DNA from: Doryteuthis pealeii
Taxonomy: Eukaryota > Mollusca > Cephalopoda > Myopsida > Loliginidae
NCBI GenBank assembly: GCA_023376005.1
Contig: CM042145.1
Span: forward strand, 12,980,454-13,044,453
Direction of reading: 5' to 3'
DNA: 64,000 nt
A program made the position numbers and the translations under genes. Of the stretch, positions 1-11,573 are shown in pieces. The notes beneath the pieces are model-generated. The model ran no database searches. It was not told where the DNA came from and saw nothing but the letters and a program-made list of their open reading frames with translations. Every line of letters starts with the position of its first letter. The first letter of the stretch is position 1.

Positions 1-618
1 ACAAAACAAAAACTACCAATATAAAGTTTATAGCAGTTAGGTCATAGCCCTGCTTTTTCTATAGCTTTTGATCATTCATAAACACACCTGCTGCTGCTGC
101 TGCTGCTGGCCATTGCATTCTGAATCTTTTACCTTGGCCAGCAAATATCTGCCTACGAGCATAACCTGCTCCTTTTTCTCACTTACCACCTGTAATTTAA
201 GGCACTACTGGAATTACAAATCTACCAAGGAATCTTTCAGCATATCTACTATTACAATTCTATTCTCAGATCTTGTATTCAATTTGAATTTTGGACACTT
301 TTTCATGAATAATTTACATGGTCTGTATGTAATTTGTATATCTTTTGTGATTGTTATTGACGTTGGATCGAGTGTACGTTGTTATAGATTGTTTTTCTTA
401 GTTTTGGTAATGAATTTGAATGGTACAAATTTGGTTTATATTTAAAGAAAATATGCAAATAGCCTCTCTTTAATGAAGAAAAAGGTATTTTTGACATTTC
501 ATGCTGAATTTGCTGTCAATATTTATTAGCGAATGATAACTTGATATTTTCATGAGTTTATTTGAAGAATAGAAGCTTGCAATTATCACAAATTATATCT
601 TACAAGAATAGAAATCTC

Positions 619-674
<56 letters not shown>

Positions 675-757
675 ATAGACCCACACTTTTGGTAGTATAT
701 ATTTTTAAAATTTGAAATAAAATTGGCATGTATTATTATCATTATTAGTTTTTCACA

Positions 758-985
758 CCAGCATTAGCTGATGGTCTTTCACTAGAGTTTGAGTGACAAG
801 TCTCCAGGACTCTCCTGAGTATTCCAACTGATTTCAGCAGTGCTGTGTTGGATTTCCAGTTCATCAAGTCTTTTTTCTAAGCTTTTGGGGACCGTTCCTA
901 GTGCCCCAACTACTATTGGTATCACTTTCACCCTCATATTCCAGTTTTTTCAATTCTCTTGCAAGGTCTAGGTATTTGTCTATTA
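758..985 (-). mobile_element. LINE reverse-transcriptase C-terminal remnant (frameshifted)
   Basis: Read on the minus strand, one frame gives DKYLDLARELKKL and a shifted frame gives VKVIPIVVGALGTVPKSLEK followed by RLDELEIQ. The V-I-P-I-V-GALGTVPK-LE string is, from memory, a common C-terminal segment of non-LTR retrotransposon polyproteins in invertebrates. At least one frameshift and no upstream reverse transcriptase make it a dead 5'-truncated copy. Confidence 0.65.
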
Positions 986-2305
986 TTATTATTAATACAA
1001 TTAAAAAATAAAGATGAGGACAATAGTCCAAATAATCCAATTAATACAAATCATCAAGCCTCATCTTAAAAGTTCAGAGAAAAAGAATTGGCATGTTTAT
1101 TTTTGTGTGTGTGTGTGATTTGTTTATACATCATTGTCTTCTGAGTTCTTGGTAGTTAATTTGTATTTCTTGATAAATCTTAGGTTTTCTGTACAAGGAC
1201 AATAGTTGTTTTTTTGTTGTTTTTTTAAAACTATATGAATGAACATTTAAATTTATCTACCAGGCTGTCATTTTCTTTTTCTTTTATTGAATAAGAAGTA
1301 CCTGGTACATAGGACAAACTTAGTAGAACTGTACACTTATTTATCTTTATAATTACTAAAAATTCTTATGTATGTAACTGTAACTCTGTAAAAATGGTAC
1401 ATCATAGTGAGATTTTTATTAGTGCACTAGACTTAAAATTCTTTAACTTAGAGAATAAAGCAATTTCCAGTTCAATTTACAATTGAATATTTTTTATAGG
1501 GTCTGAACATTTTTTTAATCATCAAAATTCTCAGCTACCTATGAAATACTGATTGGAATATTTCCTAAATAGAAGCATCAACATCATCATGGGTCACAAT
1601 CCAACAATTTCATGATTTGTCTAATCGTGTCTAAAATTCTTTGCTTTCTCTGAGAATCAGTTATCTGGAATTTGCCAATTAATAAGAATCTAAAGTCAGT
1701 ACAGTTTTCCATTAAAAACATGGATACAAGTTTGTTTTTCATTGTTAACTAATAGTGTCTTTTGTTGTTTTAAGGTGATAAATTTGCTTATTCCTGTTTT
1801 ATTTTTTGTTAAAACAATAACTGAAAATAAAGCCACATAGTTTTTGTTTAACATTTCCCAACCAAAAATCCAATGCATAGTTTGTTTTTTTTTGTTTTTG
1901 TTTTTTTTTCTTTTCTTTTTTTTTCTATATTATTAAGAGGAATAGTTTTGCCAATATATTTCTGAGCTGTCAATGAAACATCAAGGATTGGCCTCTCAGA
2001 AAGAGAAAAAAAATTAGGAACTCTCTGAAAATGAAGAAAACAGGCTTTTGAAAATTAAGCAGTCACCCTTATTTTACTCTGTCTATGAATAACAAATAAT
2101 AAAATTGTATGCTGTCAGATTAAAAATTGTTCTTTGAAATACAACAAAGAACTTCATGGTATAGGGTTCAATCTTCTGTATAATAACTATAAAGTGTTGA
2201 ATGAATCTCAATAGAAAGCATTACTAACAGAAGTCTTATTGTAATGTAAGCAAGACACAATATATTCTGATAGTGTGCAAAGAAATCTGAAGGAAGAAAA
2301 TTTGG

Positions 2306-2549
2306 TTAACTCTTAACGTCCTATACCACCTCATTCCACCTGGTTGGAAGTCACATTCATTTTCCTAATCTACCCCAAATGATAGCCTTTGTTTAAATGT
2401 AATATTAAACATATTTAGAAGTCTTTGATTTAAGGGAAATAACAGGTAACTTTAAATGAAAAAGGCCATTTTTAACCGTTTATTGATAATTCCTTAGAGG
2501 AATGGCGCTCTGGACTCAAGAAAATTCTCAACAGGATGTTAAGAGTTAA
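2306..2549. mobile_element. TTAA-flanked MITE (piggyBac-like), 244 bp
   Basis: The element has TTAA at each end next to inverted termini CTCTTAACGTCCT and AGGATGTTAAGAG. A copy in the opposite orientation lies at 8813-9054. TTAA target duplication points to the piggyBac superfamily, but no transposase is present and the terminal sequence is not the classic piggyBac one. Confidence 0.65.
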
Positions 2550-3110
2550 CAACCACCCAGATAATCTTTTTAATAGGAAATTATAAAAACTGATGAGATT
2601 TAACCGATCCCCACCCCCAGAATATAAATGAATATGTCTATAATTGAAAAGGTTTTATTTGGTCATTCTATAGATGAGCAAATGGTTTGATATAGAACCA
2701 CCAATTTGGTATGCATGCTTATTTGATCCAGCAGAAAGTTTTCACCTAAAATAGGGAAAGGAAACTCTTGGTATTAATAGATAATAATCAGCAGGAAGCC
2801 ATCTGGCTGCAAGACTTTTAATCATAATTTAAATTTCTAAATTTCAAATGAAGAAAAAATATTGTTTTGCTTAAATAATTCACATTTCATCAAACAATAC
2901 TAAATTAGGAGGTGAAAAATAAATTTCTAGCATTATTGCTTAGTTAGGACTAACAATTCAAGACAAAAAACAAAAATTTTCATTTTACTATTATTATAAC
3001 CAACTGCAATTCAGTCTTGACCTTGTACCTGGCCTAAACAGGTACTTCAACTAGTTTGAAATATTTTATGATCTTTTAAAGAGTATCACCTCTGGTTCAA
3101 TACTGTTCCT

Positions 3111-3262
3111 TGTCAACTCAGTGCTTGAGTTGCACAGCTTGGATCTGTGCGGTAAAGTAGGAAGCTGATGGTGGGTGTAATGCCCCACCTCAGATGCTAA
3201 AAGGTAATCTCGCTGGTCTAGCGCTTGTAAAAAGGGGAAAGACTCCCTCGCTGTCCAGCTAA
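3111..3262 (+). mobile_element. SINE family A, 5'-truncated
   Basis: Matches the body of the tRNA-derived SINE seen complete at 26263-26495: the GGATCTGTGCGGTAAAGTA string, then CACCTCAGATGC and AAAAGGGGAAAGACTCCCTC. The tRNA-like head is missing. Confidence 0.75.
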
Positions 3263-3670
3263 TACTAACAATAGCTACTCTGATAACATTACTTTTTACT
3301 TTACTTAATTAACATCCTTATTTACAATTTCTCTCTTTCTATTTCTTTCTTTTTCTTTTGTTGAAAAACATACCTTCTGTTTTTCTTTCTTTCTATGTTT
3401 TTCTTTCTTTCTGTTTTTTTTTCTTTCTTTTTTTTAATAAATAACGCTAAACTTGATTTATTTTTCAGCACTCATTTATATTTCCTGAGATTTTGTTTTC
3501 AGGGGATTTGTGTTAGATGCCTCATTTAAAACCTAAATGTTATTATTTTAAAAAAAAGAAAAGAAATAGATGCTTACCAAGTAAATCACAAGCAGAAAGA
3601 ATTTTTTTTTTGTTCCCCTAAAAAAAATTAGCACCGTTTTAATCTTTTTTTGCTCCTCTTCTCCTTTTAG

Positions 3671-3820
3671 CCCAGCATTACTCTCAGCCCCCAGATGTGA
3701 CTAGTAATGCCTCCAAGAGCATGCGTGGTGCTGACAGAGTCAACCGTTTTGGTCAGACACATGCGTCTTCAATTCGTGTTGGTGTCTCCAGTAATCTCTC
3801 CACTTTTGAAGAAGAATCAG
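3671..3820 (+). CDS. DIP2: DIP2 exon: N-terminal linker (first exon in window)
   Basis: The exon follows a pyrimidine-rich tract ending in TTTTAG and ends at a strong donor, GTGAGT, in phase 1. It encodes HYSQPPDVTSN (compare the PPDVT motif of the vertebrate DIP2 linker) through STFEEESG. The acceptor could instead be the CCCAG five bases later (exon from 3676); both keep the frame. The segment is Ser-rich and probably disordered, and lies between the DMAP1-binding region and adenylate-forming domain 1. Confidence 0.8.
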
Positions 3821-4745
3821 GTGAGTGTCTGAAAATTTCTCTCTCTTTCTCTCCCAGGAGATCCTCTTAGTTCTTCCTCCTTTTTCCTTGAAGACATTTA
3901 AACATTTTTATTAGACCCCACCCCCACCCCAATTCACTTGATAAGTTCTTCAAAGATGAACTTGTCAAAATCACACACTTGCAATTATTCTGAGATCTCA
4001 GACTCCTATAATCAAATTATTCAGTGCCTCCTTATATTGATATACTTTATTTAAACAAGATAAGAATTAATTGATTAATTGTATTTTTAATAGTGTTCCT
4101 CAAAGAAAGAAAAAAATAATTAAATATAATTCTTTTTTACACTATACTTACGTTGACTCTAGTGTGGATGTCTAATTAGTTTATTTAAATAATTCCAATA
4201 TAATTTGTTTATAAACAATGAAAATGGCCAATAGTTTTTTATTTGAAATTATTGGTGTTAAATAAAACTTATCAGTTGATGTTGAGTGTTACATATAGTT
4301 TTATTCTCTAATGAAAATAAAATTTTTCTCTCTTGGTTGACCATTGCTCCTGTAATATATGTGGCTGCGTAGTCATCAGTGAACTGAAATGGGACCCAAT
4401 GTTCAATTCTTGAGGTGTAGTGAGAAAAATAGTCTTGTGAACATGAATGATGACCCCTCTTTGTGTTCTCTGGTATTGGTGATCTACTCTTTTTCAAGAA
4501 TGTACAGGACACGTGTCATGCTGTACCATTTTGCTCCGTCCCCCAGCATGAGATTCCAGTTTATTTACAGTGATACCATAGTGCTTTAGGATGGCTACTA
4601 AATTTTTAGATATGCATTTATAATAGGCAGGTATGTAGATTATGTGTGTGTGGGTTCAACAGTCTGGCTTTCAAAATAGGGTTATTTGAAAATCGCAAAT
4701 GGCATGAAATATTTTCATAAGAAAGACCAGTGACTATAATATTAT

Positions 4746-4802
<57 letters not shown>

Positions 4803-4873
4803 CTCTATCCCAATTGCATAGGCAAGAAACTAACAGTTACCAAGTTCTGTTGACTTTGTCTGCGCTACCCTAA

Positions 4874-4905
<32 letters not shown>

Positions 4906-5503
4906 GCGGACTCTCCTATCGAGAACGATAAATGAGGGTCAGCAGTGAGTGATTTGATTCCTCCCATGTTGTGCATGCTGTCAAGAAGACATTTTATGTT
5001 TCCTCGAGTGTGACAGCAGCCCAGCCCTGCTGCGAGCCATGAAGACACACTGACAAATGAAATGATCCAAGGCAGGAGTTAAATGTTTTTCTTTTAAAGT
5101 TATGCGGAGCCGATTTCTATGCTTCAATCTATTTTGTTCAAAGCTCTTTAGTTTAGCGAAACTGGTATATATATATAATATATATATATATATAATCATC
5201 CACAGATACGTGTTTCGTTTCACGCCTCTTCAGTGTGGCTAAACACAACAAATATCCTTAGCTAGGGTCAAACTCAGACTGACTGTTTGCCAGCCTGATA
5301 TCTTATCCCCTCGGCCACTGACAGCTGCTGTAGCGGGACTGGTGTTTTTTTGGGTTTTTTTAACTATTAAATACATAGGTTTGTTTATATATTTTTACGA
5401 TCACAGAGAGATCAAGTTTCCGGGAAACGATCATTGCTTATATGCTTAGTAGTGAAAGTTAATTTAAATCACCAATTAGAGAGCTCATACCAAATTTATG
5501 GTA

Positions 5504-5541
<38 letters not shown>

Positions 5542-6902
5542 GAATAAGTGTTTAATTGGAGTCGTACCTAATTTTGAAAATTAATTAATTAATAATGAAT
5601 TAGGCGGGAATACCTATTAAATGTATGGCTAAACAAATCGAGAAAAATCAATCTCTGTATGTACATTTCGGCCTATTAGGCCTCATCAGCAGAGCTATAG
5701 ATCGGAAGACCGCCCTGTGCGTGATTTGAAACCGGACTGCCAAGCTGACAGGCCGATCCCATAACCCCAACACCAAACGAACTTCTTAGATTTATTAATT
5801 AATTAATTTTCAAAATTAGGTCCGACTCCAATTAAACACTTATTCTCCAAAAAATTATCGGCAAAAAGCCATTCTAAACAAACCTTGTTTACATATATAT
5901 ATATATATTATACCTGTTTATAGTTCTTGGTGCAAATGATTGATTATTCAGTCACCTCTCTCATTTCAAGGTAAAAGTGAACTATAAACAATAATGAGGT
6001 ACTTGATCTCTATAGAGAGGAAAATGGTATCAAAGGAATTCTTCTTGAAGGTTAAGTCTGTCTTTATTCATATTTCTTTTAGTATTCAGAAGATGTGCTG
6101 TGCAGCCATATTATTCTAGTCACTCATGATATTTGAGGACTGATGAACTTCTGAAATATTAAAAACAAACTAGGTTTATCTCGGGAATGATAACAGCATT
6201 AATTTTATTTAAAAATTGACATATCTTTTATTAAATATGAGGAAATAATACTGTGTCCCAGAATAGTTATTTGCAGATACCATATGTGCATCTAATTTTG
6301 AAGTCCTAATTTTTAGTCAAACAATTTGTATCAATTTATACATTTGTAATAATAAAAGACATAATGAGGAGTAGGAGCAACCCATAGTTTCAAAAATTAA
6401 TTCAATCATTTTTTCTTTTGGGGCCATAAAATACTGAGTTGATCTCTATACATAATAAACTTATACTAATAGAAATTTACCATATATGCTCATGTATATA
6501 TGGTAAATTTCATATATTAAATGTCACAACTTTTAAGTATTTATAAAAAGTACTTTTGTTTTATCTTGCATAAACTGATATATAGGGGATATGTTCTTAA
6601 AGAATTTAGGGTTTTTTTGGTTTGTTTGTTTTTCTTTTCTTTTTTTCTATTATTTGTTCTTATAATTCAATGTTTGGTTTTCATATATTTTTCAGTAATT
6701 CTGCTTTTATATTTTCTTTGGATTCTTTTCACAAAATTCTCTTGATACTCTTGTTTATAAATTTCAATAGTTTAAGCTCTATTTTCTTAAAGAAGCTTCA
6801 TCTATTCCTCCCATCAAATCAGATTTTTTTTTTTTTAATGGATGGCTGCATAAAGAAAAAAAGTTAATTTCTTTCTGTTTAGCTTTTTTTTTTTTTTCTT
6901 TT

Positions 6903-6937
<35 letters not shown>

Positions 6938-8044
6938 GAATTGTTTGCTGTGTCCATTTTAAAAAAAAAAAAAAAATAAATAAAAAATATCTTTTCACTG
7001 CATCAATTTATTTCTTCATTATTTCTGAAATAATCAATAGTATTTTTTAAGAATGATATACAGAGGAGAAGGATTGTTTTTTTTTTTTTTTTTTTTCTTT
7101 TTCTTTTTTTTTGTTGTTTTTTTTTTTTCTTTCTCCATTTTTGTTTTTTGTTTTCATTCTTTAAGGTTACCCAGTCAAATGAATTTGATGAATTATTCTA
7201 TGTAAATTTTCATAAAAATATGGAGCTTGAGTCTGTCTTGGATGGTGATTATTTAAAGTACAACCTTAAAGTATTTTTATTGTTTCTGTTCTAAAAAATA
7301 CTGGCTCAATTGTCAAGCTCATTGTACTTGCCTGAATCTTGAAAATAAATGTTAAAAATTAATTTATTAAATCATTTTAATGCTGCATTAATTAACCCTT
7401 TTGTAATCAAACTGATAAAAAATATTTTAAGTTTTTATTTCATTATATTATTATTATTGTCGTCGTATAAATCTGTTTACAATGTACTTGGTTAAAGTAT
7501 TTTATTAAATGTTAATAATTTATGATAATTTGAATGACAAAAGGGTTAAGAGCTTCATTAAATTTAACATTGCTTTCTTAAGTTTGATCCATCAAAGACG
7601 ATGTCTGGCTGATATATTTTTTCTGAACTTTATGAATGGATTTTTTTTTAAATCCTGGAGAGGGGATGGGCACCACCAGGTTGTTGAAAAATGCCCTAGA
7701 GATCTAGTTTATAATAAATAGCCAATATTCTTGGTGATGCCCCATCAACCCACAGGGTTAATGGAACTCACAAAAACCTGACCTCTTTCAAAATATACAT
7801 AATATCTTTTATTTCTATCTTCCGCACTTTCAAATTTTTTTTCATGCTTGAATAATAGTAGTTTAATTTTGCTAGTAGACTTTTCATGTATTTTCCCCTC
7901 ATAGATTACATACACAAAACCTTCCCAATTGGAAAACAAAACTCTTTATTATTTTTATTTTTTATTTTAGTGTATTTTTTTATTCCTTTAACAAGATTTA
8001 ATTGGTCTTGTCTTGACCAATTTTGATAGAGGGATAGGTTTAAT

Positions 8045-8086
<42 letters not shown>

Positions 8087-8680
8087 CTTTCATTTTTTTT
8101 TTTTTTTTTTTTCTTTCATTTTTCTTTTCTTCTGTCACTACATTACATTCTATAAAGTCCATGCTTTGGACAAAATGACTTTAGTTGACTATTTTTCTTT
8201 TTATTCTTTCAAGATTTTGATTGCATGGAACAACATCCACTTTTTTGTGGGTGATGCATTTTTATTTAAATCAATCCCAAGATGTACTTGACATGATTCC
8301 AAACTAGTAGATCTGTCTTTTAATGATAAATTTGCCTGACATATGACTCAAGTTCATGCATCCCTTAGGCTTAAAAGATGATGAAATTTAGTGAAAATTA
8401 ATGTTTTTCAGTTTCTATGCATCTTCCAAAAAATAAAATTGAAGCAGTAAGGAGACAAAATGCCTAAATTTTAAAAAATATAAAAAGTAAAAATTATTTA
8501 TTTTTAGCATTTGTATACAATATATTTAAAAAGAAAAGGGGGAAAAAGTATGCTGTCGACGGTAGAAAAAATAATTATTTAAATATTACTCTTCTATAAT
8601 TGTTGTTACATGTAGTGTATGAAATTTTGTAAATGTAATAACTATTATTGGATAGATATAGTAATCCTCTTTTATACAGG

Positions 8681-8731
<51 letters not shown>

Positions 8732-9865
8732 CTATCCAGTAATTAATTTTGGTAAAAAATAAGATTTTTGTGGTTAATCTTCAAATGTTTCATATTACAA
8801 AAATCTTTTTGATTAACTCTTAACATCCTGTTGAGAATTTTCTAAGTCCAGAGTATTCCTATAAGGACATATATAAAAAAATGGCTAAAAATGACCTTTT
8901 CATCTAAAGTTACCTGTTATTTCCCTTAAATCAAAGACTTCTAAATATATGTTTAATATTGCATTTAAACAAAGGCTATTGTTTGGGGCAGATTAGAAAA
9001 CGAATGAGACTTCCGGTCGGGTGGAATGAGGTGGTATAGGATGTTAAGAGTTAAAGTTACCTGTTATTTCCCATAAATCAAAGATTGCTAAATATGTTTA
9101 ATATTATATTTAAACAAAGGCTATCATCTGGGATGGATTAAGAAAATGAATGACTTCTGGCCGGGCGGAATGAGGCGATATAGGACATTAAGAGTTAAAA
9201 GAAATAAATGAAAAAAAATATATTGACATCAATGAAGACTAATATCAATTTGTAAATTGAACAAAATTGAAGTTGTTTGGGGGGGGGGTATTTTATATAG
9301 GTATTACAAAGTAATTATTATTACAAAAGTGACTTCTCCCCCACTTGTAACAACAAGCAGGTCAACTCTTGCTATGGAGATTTTTCAACCTACTATAGAA
9401 CAATAACATTATTTTTCCCCGCAGTTTGTTAAATATTTAAAATATAAATTCTTAACAGGTTCTCAAAATTATTTGATGTTTATCTCAAGAGTTATTGACT
9501 ATAAAGTATTTTCACAATATGGTAGCATTGAAAGATTTACCAAAATTCTTTACATAGACTGCTGCTTTCAGTTTAATTTTTCCCCTCTTTTTTTTTTTAA
9601 ATGCAGAAAGGGAAATGTTTCTTTGACTGCTGCATTGCCATCATTTTCTACCTTTCCTTTTTATATAAAAAATATAGACCATATTACCCTTTTCGATTTT
9701 GTGTCATTAAGCCATGTTTTTTCATTTACACCGTCAACATCCGGTTGTTTGTTAGGGGTTAGGGTTAGAATCCCTAACCCTAACCCCTAACAAACAACCG
9801 GATATTGACAGTGTAAATTTAAAAAATGACACAAAATTGAAAAGGGGTGCCTTAAGGTAATATGG

Positions 9866-9914
<49 letters not shown>

Positions 9915-10185
9915 TTGTTTCCTTATTGTTTCTGGTTGTTTACTGTATTCCTTCCCTTGTATCTTTTCAAGTTATCTGTTTGCTTGTTGTCTTTGTCATG
10001 TCTTGTTTTTTTTTTTTTTTTTTTTGTTTTCTGGAATGTTTGCTTTCCTTGACTAATTTTATTTAATTAGTTTTCTAATTGGGTGGATTGTTGAGATAGA
10101 TGCATTAGTCAAATATTAGTATTCTGTGAAATGCTTTTTCTTTTCAAAATTTCAATTTTCTTAACCCTGCTTTAGGCATAGCTAA

Positions 10186-10223
<38 letters not shown>

Positions 10224-10487
10224 CTCACACACACACACACAACATGTATATTTATATATATATATATATATATATATTGAATTTTTTGAAATATATATAT
10301 ATAAGGTGTGTCAAAAAAGTATCAAGTTTTTTTTTGTACTTTTTGACACACCTTGTATTCTGAAAAAAAAAATTAATGTTCCATTCATTGTTCATTTCTA
10401 TCTTGGTAAATACAGCTTCAATCTCGATACTTTTATAGCACACCTTGTATATATATGATGTTTAAAAAAAATACTGAATTTTTTGAA

Positions 10488-10537
<50 letters not shown>

Positions 10538-11535
10538 ATATGTATATGTATATATGTATATATGTATGTAATATGGTGTTTAAAAAAATTTGATATCATT
10601 TGATATGTACAGGGTGTTTCAGAAAAAATTGATATCATTTTGTAATCTAGTAACTTGTTTAATTCTTATTCAAATGATCTTCAATCTGAACTGCATGTGT
10701 AGAAACAACTCTGAATTCTATGTTTAACGTTGAAACACCTTTTCTTTTTCAATGAATGTCATTTCTTTACCTGGAAAAAAAGACCCATTAAACATAGAAT
10801 TTTGCGTTGTTTCTATACTTACTGTTAGAATTTGATATCATTTGAATGCAAATTGGTCAAGTTATTAATTACAAAATTATATCAATTTTTTTAGAAACAT
10901 TTTCTATATAAAGCCTTTCACTTATTTACATAGCTTCATACCTAAAAGTTTACAGAGGATTTATTCATTTCTTGATAATATTTAGATTTTACTATTAAAA
11001 GAAATGGTAAAATCATCTTGCTTTTTCTATGGATTAGAATAAATTCATACTTAAGGGCAAATATACTTGGCTGACAGTGCAGGCAGCCATATCAAAATCC
11101 AATTATTTATCAAAAGTAGATGTGGTGGTGGTGAGGGAGGTTCTGCTTAAAAAAATGTTATTGCCAAAGCAGATGCTTCTTTTCATGTTTCTCCTGCAGT
11201 TTTCTTTTCTTCTTTCCTTTCTCAAAATTTTATTTTTAAAATTTAAAAGTTCTCTCAATTTTTCTGAACCTCCTGCCTTTCTCTTTTTTTTGCTCATTTG
11301 GCTGTCTTTTAAACTTCCTTTCGGCTTTTGCATAATCTATAAGTAATTACTTGCCATTGTGCTGTACCTGCTATCATCTTCATGATGTTTTTCCTTTTTC
11401 TATATAAGATGCTTTCTCCCTTTTATAAAAACTTCTTAAAGAGCATTTCTTCAAAATCCCTCACTTTCTCTCTCTCTCTCCTTATGATTTAAAATCCTGA
11501 CTTGAATATTTTTGCACTGGAGAGTGGCTTTAAAA

Positions 11536-11573
<38 letters not shown>

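Larger units (their letters stand above)
1..3670 (+). other. DIP2 upstream intron (3' part)
   Basis: No exon recognised. It contains a (CTG)7 tract at 88-108, a (TA)n tract at 624-668, a LINE remnant (758-985), a fragment of the GATGAGGACAATAGTCC repeat (986-1085), a TTAA-flanked MITE (2306-2549) and a SINE A fragment (3111-3262). Between these the sequence is plain AT-rich intron. Confidence 0.7.

Noticed and set aside
88..108. (CTG)7 tract as a coding poly-Cys or poly-Leu stretch
   Set aside because: The surrounding open frame has no homology and no splice context; it is a short intronic microsatellite.
8013..8291. Open reading frame rich in Phe
   Set aside because: Created by a poly-T run. 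The same applies to Phe/Lys-rich frames at 6521-6867, 15585-15815, 17094-17318, 31582-31872 and 45394-45639, and to Ile-Tyr frames at 9862-10056 from (TA)n.
9740..9818. Interstitial telomere array
   Set aside because: Only two to three TTAGGG units per side, and they form the centre of a longer palindrome, so this is not a tandem telomeric array.
11077..11346. 89-codon open frame on + and 76-codon frame on -
   Set aside because: Low-complexity Leu/Phe or Lys-rich composition, no conserved motif, no splice context.
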